This document shows, piece after piece, positions 23,804 to 36,000 of a stretch of DNA of 64,000 nucleotides. The notes below the pieces were generated by a model. The model ran no database searches. It saw only the letters and a list, made by a program, of their open reading frames with translations, and was not told the origin of the DNA. The number at the start of each line of letters is the position of its first letter. Within the stretch, counting starts at the first letter, position 1. The stretch is from assembly GCF_000006565.2 (NCBI RefSeq), contig NC_031478.1, positions 5,356,212 through 5,420,211 on the forward strand. The letters run 5' to 3'. Position numbers and translations under genes: made by a program. The stretch is from Toxoplasma gondii ME49. Taxonomy: Eukaryota > Apicomplexa > Conoidasida > Eucoccidiorida > Sarcocystidae.

Positions 23804-25773
23804 TTAGTTGTTGTCTCCTTGTTCTACCGCCGTGGGAGAGACAGCAGCTGTCGCTTGCTTCTTCTCCGCAACGGACGAGGGCTTGCCTTTCACAGCGTCT
23901 CTTGCCGTGGCTCGTTTCTTAGTCCCAGCGTCGTCGCTGACTTCCGCAAGCAGCAAAACAACCAACGCACCGAGTGTCGTGATCAGTGCGTTGATGAAGA
24001 ACAACACGAGCAACGTTCCGAAGACGGCGGCGTATATCACAGCCTGAGGAAAGGGAAACAGAGCAAGGCTACGTGAGGAGACTACGAAAGCAAGCGAGGA
24101 AACTGGTGAAAAGGAGACGAGAGAACTCGAGGTAAGCTCGCGCCGACAGGCGCGGAAACTAGGCTGAGCGCCGCAAGGAATGCAGAGATTTTGCGCAGTG
24201 CGTGCTTGGGACACTCTCCTCGTAGAGAGAAACAGAAGCGAATAGGGCCTAGTCAAGTCAAGTAGACAAAGACGAAAGCGTGCTGACTGATAGGGACTAC
24301 AAAGACGTTGCCGCATCATCCGTACAAGCCGGTAGCAAGAACATGAAGATCATAGCTAGGCCGTTTATTGTCCTGTAGGGTGATCTCGAAAGCCTGTAGA
24401 CTGATGTCGAGAGAGAGAAGCCAGGCACCACTTTACGGCTCGCCGGCCGCGCTTACCAAACGGCTCTCCAGCCCGCCGTAAGCAAGCAAAAACTGCGAAC
24501 CACCATTAAAGACAGGAACGAGCGCAGACGCGGCCGACAGCTGCGCGTAGCTAACGAAGAGCCAGAACAGCGCGGCGAACTGCAGGCAGGCGAGAACGGC
24601 GCAAAGCAAACAGTCGAGACGTTAATTTGTGACGCGCTTGTCGCTGTGAGGACGGAGGCAGCGAGCCCATGACTCACAGAACAGAGCTTGAATCTTTTCC
24701 AGTTCACAACAAGTTGAAGCACGGATTGATGTCTGAGTGGTCAACGGATACTGACAGTGGTGGCGACAACACCTGACGCGCAGTGCCAAACAGAAGGCCG
24801 CAGTCGGAAGGACGAGGCACGAAACCAGAGCGACTGGAGAGAGAGAAGGAGGCAGAAACACGAAACACTCGGGCTTAAACGATGGAACTGGAAACGAGAA
24901 AAAAGTGGAACAAGTCGCAACACCGCACGTATACATGAGAGGTGATCTGAGCGCGAACGCCCAGGTGTATGTACACTTCAACGGAGGATCACAAATCAGC
25001 CCCAAGCTGCGGTGTACATACAGCTGAGACACGAAGGGACAGCCCTTAGAGCGACATGCGATATGTACCGATGCACAGCACAGAAGCTCGAACTGGAAAT
25101 GCGACTGGCGCCTCGGAATCCAGTTTCAGCCACACCCTTCCACTTCACAGATGAAGTCACTCCCAAAATGTGTCGGTGCGTCCTGCACTCTCCAGGTGAA
25201 AAGGGGTCCCATGTGGAAGCCCTGGGTGTACATACACCCGAAATGCCCGGCATGGTCGACTCTGACAGCGCGGTGTACGTACACCCTGGAGGTGTCCTCC
25301 GCTTCCCCGTTCTCTGCATCCGTTTGTGCACTTGCTTGTCTCAAGAGTTTCGATGTTTCGCTTACCCACTGGCCTCGTGTGATTCTGAGGCTCTTTTGAA
25401 ATGTTGTTTTCACTTGCTCCCCGCGTCCTGCCCTGGGCTTGATGACAATGGTCCGATCGTCGGTTAGACCCTGTTCGTGTATCAGGCCGTCCCCTGCCTC
25501 GGGATCCTGCGTTCTACGAGCCGCCGCGCTTTTCGGTCGAAGGCGCTCGAGGAACTGATTGCCTTGTTCTGCCTCCTCTTGCGAGGATTCGTGGGCGTCG
25601 AAGCTCTGAAAAGCTGTCTGGACACCGGCCTCCACCTGGGCAGCAGCGAACGAGAGGGCGGGGAGAGAGGAGACAGCTGGTGAGAGCGCAAAGAGAATGG
25701 AAGCCAGCACAGTAAACCCGACAAGAAAGCGGGTCGTGGTTGAGGCGTTCTGCAGAGAACAGGAGGCAGCCAT
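23804..25773 (-). CDS. Lineage-specific secretory multi-membrane-span family protein, copy A (one exon unresolved)
   Basis: Supported exons on the minus strand: 25773-25366, 24887-24773, 24732-24678, 24579-24457 and 24043-23804 (TAG stop). The last four agree in phase. The first ends in phase 0 while the second starts in phase 1, so a small exon or a longer exon 1 between 25365 and 24888 is missing. Exon 1 has a signal-like segment (FLVGFTVLASILFALSPAV) and a hydrophilic region with DDRTIVIKPRAG. Exon 2 (VALVSCLVLPTAAFCLAL), exon 4 (ALFWLFVSYAQLSAASALV) and exon 5 (AVFGTLLVLFFINALI, GALVVLLLAEV) are membrane segments. A basic Ala/Lys tail ends in EQGDNN. I recognise no catalytic domain. It resembles the coccidian-specific expanded surface/secretory families; its function is unknown. 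Start ATG 25773; upstream exons are possible. Confidence 0.6.
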
Positions 25774-26135
25774 GTCGCCGGAAAGTGCAAAGAGAGACTC
25801 GAAGGCAACGCCACTGAAAAAGGACGTTTGCGGCTCGGATGGCCACAAAAAACGGCTCAGCTTCCACGGAAAAACAAAACAGAAGAAGACAGACCGGCAG
25901 AATCGGAACAAACCTGAGAACATGCAAAGCGGAGCTCCAAGACAGGCAACGCGCGTGGGAAGTTGAAGGCACCGAATGACACCGGAATTATTCTCTGGTG
26001 GAAGAACAGCATGCGAAACGGAAAAAGAAACAAGTCGAGAAAAGCAGGCACCTTTCGACTAGTCGGAGAGCCTGCTCTGCGCGTACAAGCGAGGAAGAGC
26101 TCACCAGCTGCCACGGGAAGCGAGGAAGAGCCTAC

Positions 26136-26260
26136 CGCACGCGCCCGAAGCTGGGTGACGACGTCGATTGTTTTGCCGCACCGAGACACTCTCGCAGGAT
26201 GTCGGTGATCGCTGTGTCCAAGAAGAAAATCAAAGAAGAGCTTTCTCGACTTGAGAACAC
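26136..26260 (-). CDS. Candidate upstream exon (fragment) beside assembly gap
   Basis: Minus-strand stretch bounded by a good acceptor (CTCGTTTTCTTTCAG) and a GTAGGC donor, open through 41 codons: VFSSRESSSLIFFLDTAI and onward to SFGRVR. It lies between the family gene's ATG and the N run. It may be an exon of another family copy lost in the gap or an upstream exon of copy A. Copy B has only a gap at the matching place. Confidence 0.3.
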
Positions 26261-26390
26261 CTGAAAGAAAACGAGTCCTCGCAAGAGGGTTGAATCTTCT
26301 CCGGGGAACTGAAACTCGGCGCAGGGACGACGGCACACCGCGAGAGCCGCGCTGAGTTGATCTAGAGGAGCGCTGGTGATGAGTGGGGTA

Positions 26391-26605
26391 NNNNNNNNNN
26401 NNNNNNNNNNNNNNNNNNNNNNNNNNNNNNNNNNNNNNNNNNNNNNNNNNNNNNNNNNNNNNNNNNNNNNNNNNNNNNNNNNNNNNNNNNNNNNNNNNNN
26501 NNNNNNNNNNNNNNNNNNNNNNNNNNNNNNNNNNNNNNNNNNNNNNNNNNNNNNNNNNNNNNNNNNNNNNNNNNNNNNNNNNNNNNNNNNNNNNNNNNNN
26601 NNNNN
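26391..26605. other. Assembly gap (215 N)
   Basis: Run of unknown bases inside duplication copy A. Because it sits in near-identical tandem sequence, further copies may be collapsed here. Confidence 0.99.
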
Positions 26606-27355
26606 ATTCCTGTTACTCAGGATGAGAACTAGGTGAGTCTCTACAGTATTTCTCTTTGAATAGGAGAAGACAAAAGCCAACGAAATTGAATTCGTAACCA
26701 GTTTACCGACTGAACTGGGCCTCTTTAGAGTACAGGAAAAGGTCGCCATTGAAGTACGTGAACAGTAAAGATTTTGATCAAAAAACTGTTTGGACACCGC
26801 GTTTGGGAAAGCTATCCAGCTACTCTACCATTCTACCATTTCAGATGTGTGCTGGTGTAGCCCCTTGGCCTTTGAGCACGCTTTCTATACAGTTCAGTCT
26901 CCCCGATATTCGGTCTGGTAGGGCGTTTCACGGAAGGCCATCATTCAAATCTCTCTCCCCGTGACGCAAACCGATTCCTCTCAGTACTTCAGAGAACTCG
27001 CAGGGGGTCCGTACAGTCCGTCTCGGCAAGTCTTGAACGAGGTGCCGAGTGTAATATTGCAGAAAGAATGTGTACAGTGACTCTAGCGGCCCCGTACCGC
27101 GGTTGCGCTCCTGCTACTACATGTGTGAGGAAGGCAATAGGTACAGTAGGTGGATATTAACCAGATCTTTGCACTATTGTTCCCAACTCACTCGCGGTCA
27201 CCAAGGGAAGACTGCGCCGTGAGACACGAACTGAAAGTCTGTGGGCTGCGCGTGGTTCCGTTCTTTTCTCTACTTCAAAATGCTCTCCGGGCAAAGTTCC
27301 CGCTGACGCGTGGGCATTGCATTACGCCCTACAACGTATTCATTGAAACGTTTAA

Positions 27356-28069
27356 TCAGGAGGAGCGTCGTGTTCTATGTCCTTGGCTTGTTGGCAGATA
27401 CGTTTCGCTGTAGCGGAAGCTGCGTCATGTGCATCCCGTCTTCCTGCGGCTGTTGTACATCAGCACGAGGTGCTCGTCAACAACTATCTGTCAGAAGAAG
27501 CATGCGAAGTCTAGATTTTCTCTGGAGTCCACTTGGATGAACACGCTGTCTAGAATTGCTACCTGAGATTGGAACTCTGAAAACCTGAACGTCTATTCCT
27601 TGGTGAGCTAGAGCTGGATTACAGGCGGCTTCAGGGTTCCCACCTTTGCACGCATCCCAAGCGCTCCCCTTATTCTCGGCGTCGCTGTCCGCCCCTTGCC
27701 ACCGTTTTCCCTCCAGCATTTTCGTCCCCCCAGCGTTCGTCTGTCTCCACTCCGAGTTCACCAATTGAAGCAATCTGTCCACCTTGGGATTCGCATTTGA
27801 ATAAGGATTCTTACGAACCCTCTAGAGAGTAGAAGGCACTCATGTACTTCATGCGTCGAAGCCATCGAGAACGGCGTTTTGTGAGCGAGTCAACTTTTTC
27901 TTTCCAAGTTGAAAGCAAAACAGCGAAAGAATCGAGTTCTCCTCTGCTTGCAGTTTGAATCGTCTCGTCCCCCCAAGTACCTCTTTCGGGGAATTCTTCG
28001 AGAACCGGACGCCGCAACTCATTATGGAAAGTGTCGGTAGGTCTGGTGGCCGCAGTTATACCCACACTT
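27356..28069. other. Unique spacer between the two duplication copies
   Basis: About 700 bases without a counterpart elsewhere in the window and without a supported exon. It may hold the terminator region of copy A's upstream neighbour or breakpoint filler. Confidence 0.6.
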
Positions 28070-28425
28070 CAGCTTCAGAAGCGTTCCGGGAGTGCGCGCT
28101 ATTGTTCTAGATTTAAAGCAACATCGGTGCAAAAAAAAGAGGTCTCCAATACCGGCGAACCCCAAAAATCGATGGTCACGACCTTTCGAAACGTCCGAAA
28201 ACCGTGACGAAAACCTTTCTCTTCAGTGAACGCTGACTCAGCACAAAAACAAGCGGCGCCGCGTGGTGGGAAGTTCTTCGTCTCTGCGGGGCGACCTATC
28301 CCTCGCAGAAGATACACAGCAGAGAAGAGACATTCGAGAGGCCTGCTTGAGGCTGCGCTGCAGGCACTGTGTCCTCCAGTCGACGCCTCTCACTCTCTTC
28401 GCTTCTTCTGTTTCTGGACGAGTGC

Positions 28426-30473
28426 TTAGTTGTTGTCTCCTTGTTCTACCGCCGTGGGAGAGACAGCAGCTGTCGCTTGCTTCTTCTCCGCAACGGACGA
28501 GGGCTTGCCTTTCACAGCGTCTCTTGCCGTGGCTCGTTTCTTAGTCCCAGCGTCGTCGCTGACTTCCGCAAGCAGCAAAACAATCACTGTAGCCACTGCA
28601 GTACCGAAGGCGTTGATGGCGAACCACACCAGCATGGCTCCGAAGATGACAGAATACGCCACAACCTGGGGAAAGGAAAACAGAGCGGAGCAAATGAAGC
28701 TGATTGGTAGAGTATATGCTTTACAAGCACACAAATATTGGCTCGATTCGAATACTGCCCATAAAATAAAAGGTAAAAGGTGTAGGCGAGGAAGAGAGGC
28801 TGAGCGCCGCAAGGAATGCAGAGATTTTGCGCAGTGAGTGCTTCGGACACTGTACTCACAGAGACAAACAGAATCGAATAGGGCCTAGTGAAGTCTAGGA
28901 AGAAAAGAAGAAAATATGTTGACTGCTGACCACAGAGAATCGCCTTTCCTGCCACCTCAAGGCATGCCGTTACGGCCACGCTTACCAAAAAGCTTCCGAT
29001 CCCGGCGTAAGCGAGCAGCACCTGCAATCCGGCGTTGAAGACGTGGACAAGTGCAGACACCGCCGACAGCTGCACGCAGCTGATGGCGAACCACAGAACC
29101 GTTTTGACCTGCAGGCAGGCGAGAACGGCGCAAAGCAAACAGTCGAGACGTTAATTTGTGACGCGCTTGTCGCTGTGAGGACGGAGGCAGCGAGCCCATG
29201 ACTCAAAGAACAGAGCTTGAATCTTTTCCAGTTCACAACAAGTTGAAGCACGGATTGATGTCTGAGTGGTCAACGGATACTGACAGTGGTGGCGACAACA
29301 CCTGACGCGCAGCGCCAAACAGAAGGCCGCAGTCGGAAGGAAGAGGCACGAAACCAGAGCGACTGGAGAGAGAGAAGGAGGCAGAAACACGAAACACTCG
29401 GGCTTAAACGATGGAACTGGAAACGAGAAAAAAGTGGAACAAGTCGCAACACCGCACGTATACATGAGAGGTGATCTGAGCGCGAACGCCCAGGTGTATG
29501 TACACTTCAACGGAGGATCACAAATCAGCCCCAAGCTGCGGTGTACATACAGCTGAGACACGAAGGGACAGCCCTTAGAGCGACATGCGATATGTACCGA
29601 TGCAGAGCACTGAAGCTCGAACTGGAAATGCGACTGGCGCCTCGGAATCCAGTTTCAGCCACACCCTTCCACTTCACAGATGAAGTCACTCCCAAAATGT
29701 GTCGGTGCGTCCTGCACTCTCCAGGTGAAAAGGGGTCCCATGTGGAAGCCCCGGGTGTACATACACCCGAAATCCCCGGCATGGTCGACTCTGACAGCGC
29801 GGTGTACGTACACCCTGGAGGTGTCCTCCGCTTCCCCGTTCTCTGCATCCGTTTGTGCACTTGCTTGTCTCGAGAGTTTCGATGCACCCCTTTCGTCTTC
29901 GCTTACCCACTGGCCTCGTGTGATTCTAAGGTTCCTGCGAAGAGCTTTTTTCAGTTGTTCTCGCGGTCCTGCCCTGGGCCTGATGACAATGGTCCGATCG
30001 TCGGTTAGACCCTGTTCCTGCACCTTGAGTTCCTCTGCCTTTGGCGTCTGCGCCCCTCGAGCCGCCGTGCTGGTGCGTCGGAGACGTTCAAGCAGCTGTT
30101 TGCCACTTTCTGGTTTTCCTCTCGAAGGTCGGTGGCCGTCCAAACCACGTTCTGATGGTTCACCCATCGCCGCTGGTTCAACAGCGCCAGAAGCCGCAGG
30201 GCGGCTCCCGGAGCCGCCAGAAGAATTCTCCACAGGAGACTCCCCCCGGACGTTGGTTATCTGTTGCTCTTCCGCAACAGCCGGTGCATGCGGTCCTTCA
30301 ACAACATGGACAGCTGCCTGGACACCGGACTCCACCTGGGCAGCAGCGAACGAGAGGGCGGGAAGAGAGGAGACAGCTGGTGAGAGCGCAAAGAGAATGG
30401 AAGCCAGCACAGCGAACCCGACAAGAAAGCGGGTCGTGGTTGAGGCGTTCTGCAGAGAACAGGAAGCAGCCAT
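28426..30473 (-). CDS. Lineage-specific secretory multi-membrane-span family protein, copy B (mutated donor)
   Basis: Counterpart of copy A. Supported exons: 30473-29907, about 29416-29302, from 29261 downward, 29108-28986 and 28665-28426. Exon 1 is 189 codons against 136 in copy A. The signal segment is the same but the middle is longer and different (EEQQITNVRGESPVENSSG onward). The exon equivalent to 24732-24678 has lost its donor: GTGAGT in copy A reads TTGAGT here (near 29206). The normal join to 29108 is therefore not possible by GT..AG, and the copy may use another site or be damaged. Exons 4 and 5 keep length (41 and 80 codons) but many residues change, for example VKTVLWFAISCVQLSAV and VVAYSVIFGAMLVWFAINAF. 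The last 44 residues are identical to copy A. Function unknown. Confidence 0.5.
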
Positions 30474-30799
30474 GTCGCCGGAAAGTGCAAAGAGAGACTC
30501 GAAGGCAACGCCACTGAAAAAGGACGTTTGTGGCTCGGATGGCCGCAAAAAACGGCTCAGCTTCCACGGAAAAACAAAACAGAAGAAGACAGACCGGCAG
30601 AATCGGAACAAACCTGAGAACATGCAAAGCGGAGCTCCAAGACAGGCAACGCGCGTGGGAAGTTGAAGGCACCGAATGACACCGGAATTATTCTCTGGTG
30701 GAAGAACAGCATGCGAAACGGAAAAAGAAACAAGTCGAGAAAAGCAGGCACCTTTCGACTAGTCGGAGAGCCTGCTCTGCGCGTACAAGCGGAGGAAGA

Positions 30800-30845
30800 N
30801 NNNNNNNNNNNNNNNNNNNNNNNNNNNNNNNNNNNNNNNNNNNNN
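30800..30845. other. Assembly gap (46 N)
   Basis: Short run of unknown bases in duplication copy B, upstream of the copy B gene. Confidence 0.99.
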
Positions 30846-31735
30846 TCGTGAGACTTCGCTTAGTTCATGAGCCACGAGCTGGGATTCCCAGAAACAAAGA
30901 AACTATCCTTTCTGGTGTACACTGAGCAGTGGTACTTATGGGTGTATGTAGATGGAAATATATAGTGGTACGTCGTCTACGGCAATTCCTGTTACTCAGG
31001 ATGAGAAACTAGGTGAGTCTCTACAGTATTTCTCTTTGAATAGGAGAAGACAAAAGCCAACGAAATTGAATTCGTAACCAGTTTACCGACTGAACTGGGC
31101 CTCTTTAGAGTACAGGAAAAGGTCGCCATTGAAGTACGTGAACAGTAAAGATTTTGATCAAAAAACTGTTTGGACACCGCGTTTGGGAAAGCTATCCAGC
31201 TACTCTACCATTCTACCATTTCAGATGTGTGCTGGTGTAGCCCCTTGGCCTTTGAGCACGCTTTCTATACAGTTCAGTCTCCCCGATATTCGGTCTGGTA
31301 GGGCGTTTCACGGAAGGCCATCATTCAAATCTCTCTCCCCGTGACGCAAACCGATTCCTCTCAGTACTTCAGAGAACTCGCAGGGGGTCCGTACAGTCCG
31401 TCTCGGCAAGTCTTGAACGAGGTGCCGAGTGTAATATTGCAGAAAGAATGTGTACAGTGACTCTAGCGGCCCCGTACCGCGGTTGCGCTCCTGCTACTAC
31501 ATGTGTGAGGAAGGCAATAGGTACAGTAGGTGGATATTAACCAGATCTTTGCACTATTGTTCCCAACTCACTCGCGGTCACCAAGGGAAGACTGCGCCGT
31601 GAGACACGAACAGAAAGTCTGTGGGCTGCGCGTGGTTCCGTTCTTTTCTCTACTTCAAAATGCTCTCCGGGCAAAGTTCCCGCTGACGCGTGGGCATTGC
31701 ATTACGCCCTACAACGTATTCATTGAAACGTTTAA

Positions 31736-33071
31736 ATATGATGAGCTTTGTCTTCCGTGTACCCACAGGGATCGAGAGAGTTTAGAGGGAAAAGGAAGGG
31801 CAACCCCCTTTCGCCATCCCGGACGACAGAATCTCGGGAAGCGACGGAAGATCTGTAGAGGAGCAGCTCAGAAACAGTTCTTTGAATGCAATTTCAGACT
31901 GTCAACATATCCACAGTGTAGTAGGCAGTTCTCTAATGGCTCGTATGAAGCGCCCTACGTTTAGACTTCTGAAAGCGAGTTCTATTTCTCGAACTCCAGA
32001 GTTGGAGTGGCAGAGAGAGCGCCCTCGGGAGGAAAGAGTAAAGGTTAGAGGTGGACTGCCCTGCAGAGAGGTTGATGATGAGTTTTGCAGCTCACGGTTC
32101 TCAGTTTCTGCACTCTTCGTCTTAGCTTCTGGACAACACTTCAAGAGTGTCAACTTCGTCTCAAGGACGTGAAAAAAGGAGTGCCCAGTGGTTCGTTTTC
32201 AGTTTTCCGGTGCATGCATGGGACAGAGACAAGCTCTTGGAGGCGACTGTTCCTTCTTTTCCATGCTGCAGCCAGCTCTCAAAAAAAGACGCTTCGAGAT
32301 CGGAGATGCCCCATAGGCGAGGAAATTTACTTCGTATCTTTGAAGAGACTTTCTGTAGAATCGAAGGAACAGTATCTACGCGGAAGGAGACTTCCGAATA
32401 CCCTGGACGAGCACGCAGGGTTGCGAAGACATGCATGCCTCTCTTCGCGACGGTCTCGTCCGATTCGGATATTCGAGAGGCCGAACCGCTGACAGCCGAG
32501 TGCAACATTCGAAGTGTATGTAGAGCCCAAGGGGCGCTTGCATTTTTACGAACACGTGGATGTGCAGACGGTTAGCTGTTTTGTGAAAACATGTATGTTT
32601 CTACATTTGTAAGCATGTGCGTATCGATTTTCTGTGCATGTGTCTCGACTTTTTACGGTTCGGTGTATCTGAAACAAACGTTTAAACAAGACCAACAGAA
32701 CGTTCTGCTTGTTCCCTTTCAAAAGAAAACTGCTCGTAAAGCTCGGACATGCGTATATACACAAATATATATACATATATACATATACATATGTTGTGCA
32801 GAGTCACAGATGTCATTGAATTTCTTCACATCGACAAAACGCTGTATATGCCTTTGCATGATGAGGATTCCAATGTACATACACCTAGCTACCTGGAAGC
32901 GCGTGGCTAGCTGAAGCCTGCGCATCTGAAACACGAGACTGCAGTGACGTGTTTTTTATCGGCTTTTTAGCAAAAACAAAAAACCAAAGCTGTTAGAGGG
33001 AACGCGCAGAAGGCTAGAAGAGCAGTGTAAACCTGAGTGAACGCGTAGCAGGGTCTTCGTTGCTTTCGTCT
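31736..33071. other. Spacer between duplication copy B and the TMEM65-GAF gene
   Basis: Unique sequence with the 3' flank of the TMEM65-GAF gene. Frames are open on both strands at about 32147-32575, but neither has a domain or clear splice partners. A short TA run lies at about 32753-32792. Confidence 0.5.
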
Positions 33072-36000
33072 CTAGTAGAGCGAAGCGTCAGTTTGAAGTT
33101 CGAGGCTCCTCTTGTCTTCGTGCTCTCGGACAGGCGTCGCCTTCTCCCTGCTGGCAACCTGCTTTCGACACAGCCTGCGAACAACGAAGACGATGTGACA
33201 ACTCCACGCGTGTGCACACACAGAAAAAGTCCGAACTGTTCGAGGCAACTTCTGTGACGCCTCCGTTCCTTCAAGCGAGACGAGAATCCGAAAGAGAGCG
33301 AGAAATCCAACTTTCCAGCCCCAGCCACCACCCGTTTATGTACGTACACTGGAAATCTGCGCAAGAACGGAGGGCCTTTGCGGAGCGAAAACGCTCTCAA
33401 AATCCCAAAGCCGAGCTCGAAAAGGGACTGGAAAAGTGAATGACCTCAGCGTTAAAATCAGGGTGAACACACACACGAGGCATTCTCTCGCTTACTCTAA
33501 GATTTTCGTGAGATGATGGTGGCCCTCGATTTCAACTGCAATGTGAGGGCAGATGGAGATGAGGAAATCTCTGTCCTCGCGACTGAAGCGAGCCCGGCCG
33601 ACGGGATTGATTACCTCGATCACTCCGATGATGTTGCCCTGAGAACAGAACGGAAATGAGGAAGACCTCTCTGTTCTCTCCACCTAAGTTGCAAGGAGTC
33701 GCTTCCGTCACTCTTCACATCCGAGTGCGGCGTCTCCTGTCTTTAACAAACAGACGGAACTCTCGACCTGAGAGTGGATCACCCAGATGGTCTGGTCTCC
33801 GGCCGACAGCCGAGCTGCGGGGAACGTCAAATGCGAGGAAACTGAGGCCTCGTTTCCTCCAGGAGACACGTCACTTGACAGCTTCGAAGGAGAAAACACA
33901 CACTGAGGAGATACAGATTCTTTTCCTTGAATCTCTGAATAGAAGCTCTCCTTTGCTCTTCCTTCGCATGCAAGCCTCCAGAGTGTACCACGGACTTCTG
34001 CCCGCTCGCGTAAAGCACCCAGGTTCATTCCTTGCGTCTTCCTTCTCTCTTCTGCGTTCGCGGGGGCGACAAATGTACGTTTGCCTTCTCTTCTCCGCAG
34101 TGAGCCCTCTCGTTGAGTCAGTCACCCTCTTCCATCAGATAAGGTAGGGGAAACAGATGCAGTCTCTGCGCGTCTGTTTGACAGCGCTGAAGGAGCGACT
34201 TGCTCTGCTTCTCTTACCTCGAATCCAAACACAGGCGCCGCCAAGACATGCCTCACTTCCGACGCTCTTGCGGGTGTATGCACACCAGGCAAGGGGAGGA
34301 CATCTTCACCGATCTCGTGGGTTTCGTTTCCTGTCTTCGCCTGCAGTGTCTTCTCCCCATCTGCTTCGCTCACTTTTGTGGGGCTCCTCTCTCCTGCTCG
34401 TTTCTTCTCTTCAGGCGAGGCGCGGCCATTTGTCTCTGTTTCGGCGTCCTCCGTCCCTCCGTTCTGACTTTCCTGGCGTCGCGCGCGTCTCCAAAAAGCA
34501 GAGAACGCGGACAGGAGCGCCGGAGTCTCCACTTGTCTCCTTTTCGCGTCTTCCACTTCAACTGTCTCCCCGCCATTGTCTGGTAAGGAAGCGAAACACG
34601 CTGGAGAAGAGGGAGAGGAAGGAAGAGCGGAAGGAGACGATGCCGGACTACGATCCCCGGAATTATCGTTGATGACTGCGCAGAGAGGAGAAGCGACGAG
34701 GAGCGACGACAGGGAAGAGAGAGAAACGGATTTCTCTCGTTCCGGCAATGGTTCCGGAGTCTTCCGGTTGTCCTTCACATGCCGCCCTTCCCAGCTGATG
34801 AGTTTGCCAGTCTCAAAAACAACGCCGGGAGTTCCGGAGTGAGACTGCGGAGAAAGCACCCTCACAAGTGGAACCCAAGCGCACACTTGCAGATGCAGGT
34901 GCCCATAAAAATACATAAAAACATGGGATTATGTTCACGTAGGAGTTTTAATCCTGCAAACTGACAACTTGACGGACATGCACAGTTCTTAAGCGTGAAC
35001 GTATGACTAGGTCCTCGGGGTAAGACGAACCCAGCATGCATATGGCTATGTGTGTTCCTGTTTATTTTTTTTTAGAGTGCGTGGACTCCAAACCTTGCAC
35101 AGTTTGGTTTCAGCAGAAATCCCTGCACTCGATGCACGCGCCTGGACACAGAGAGACACAATCGACCGCCTCCTTTCGTTCGTGAACAGGCAGCGGAATG
35201 GCCTGCGTAGCTTACGGGGACGCAGACACGCTGGCCATCGACGAGAGTGTAGAACGCGTTGTCCCTGGAGTCGAGGAGGTAAAGGACTACGTGCTCGGCC
35301 TGGAGGTAGTTCTGGAGGGCAGCAGCGACTTCCGAGTGAAGAACGCGAGCTTGTTCTCTCTGCTGCTTTCTTCTCTCGCCTTCCTGCGTGTCGAGGAAAA
35401 GCAAAGGCGCCATGCCTGCATGGAGGAAAAACAGGAGCAAAGAACGCAGTGGATACGCGCGCGAAGCAAAGAGCGGCCGCGAGAAGGAGAGAGAAGGGAA
35501 CTGTACAGGAAGCCGACGGGGCAGAAGAGGGAGAGAGAAACTGGAGAGACAGAAGGAGGAGAGAGAGCAGCAGAGACGAAAACAGTGGAGAGGGAAACGA
35601 AGAGGGCGAGAGAGAACAAGGGAGAGAAGAAGGAAGCATCCCGGCACGGCTTTTCGGCTTTGCGCGCGCGAAAGAAAAGAGAAGATCGGAAGAGGAAGGA
35701 GAGGGAAAGACACAGAGACAAAGAAATCGACAGGACAAGAGACAGCACAGAGACCTACCGAGGAGACAGCCAATCGAAATGCCGATCCCAGTTCCAATAT
35801 AGTAGTGCTTGCGACATATGGGGCTCTCGCGTTGTTCGGGTGTCAAACTGCGTTGAGAGGACGAAGAAAAGGAACAGGAAAAAGACACACAGCAAAGATT
35901 CTCTCTTAGACTCTGTCAAGACACACAGAGGAAAGACACCCCCGCATGCAAAGAAGCCTGTCTCTCGCGTTCTCTCACTAACAGACCGAAAGAAGGGATG

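Larger units (their letters stand above)
23447..27355. repeat. Tandem segmental duplication, copy A
   Basis: Sequence from about 23447 to 27355 is repeated in direct orientation at about 28070-31735. Shared blocks include GCGTTCCGGGAGTGCGCGC at the left end and CATTGAAACGTTTAA at the right end. The offset changes from 4622 bases at the left to 4700 near 25773 and 4380 at the right, so there are internal indels. Alignment was by eye. It contains a run of 215 N at 26391-26605. Confidence 0.92.
28070..31735. repeat. Tandem segmental duplication, copy B
   Basis: Direct repeat of copy A. The right-hand block 30985-31735 matches 26606-27355 almost base for base, and the left block 28070-28580 matches 23447-23960. 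A run of 46 N at 30800-30845 replaces a part present in copy A (about 26090-26390). Confidence 0.92.

Noticed and set aside
23447..31735. Retrotransposon or LTR element as cause of the repeated unit
   Set aside because: The unit contains a spliced multi-exon gene, no reverse transcriptase or integrase motifs, and no terminal repeats; a segmental tandem duplication explains it.
32147..32575. Opposed open frames of 142 and 115 codons on the two strands
   Set aside because: Both are open over the same bases without splice or domain support, so neither can be preferred.
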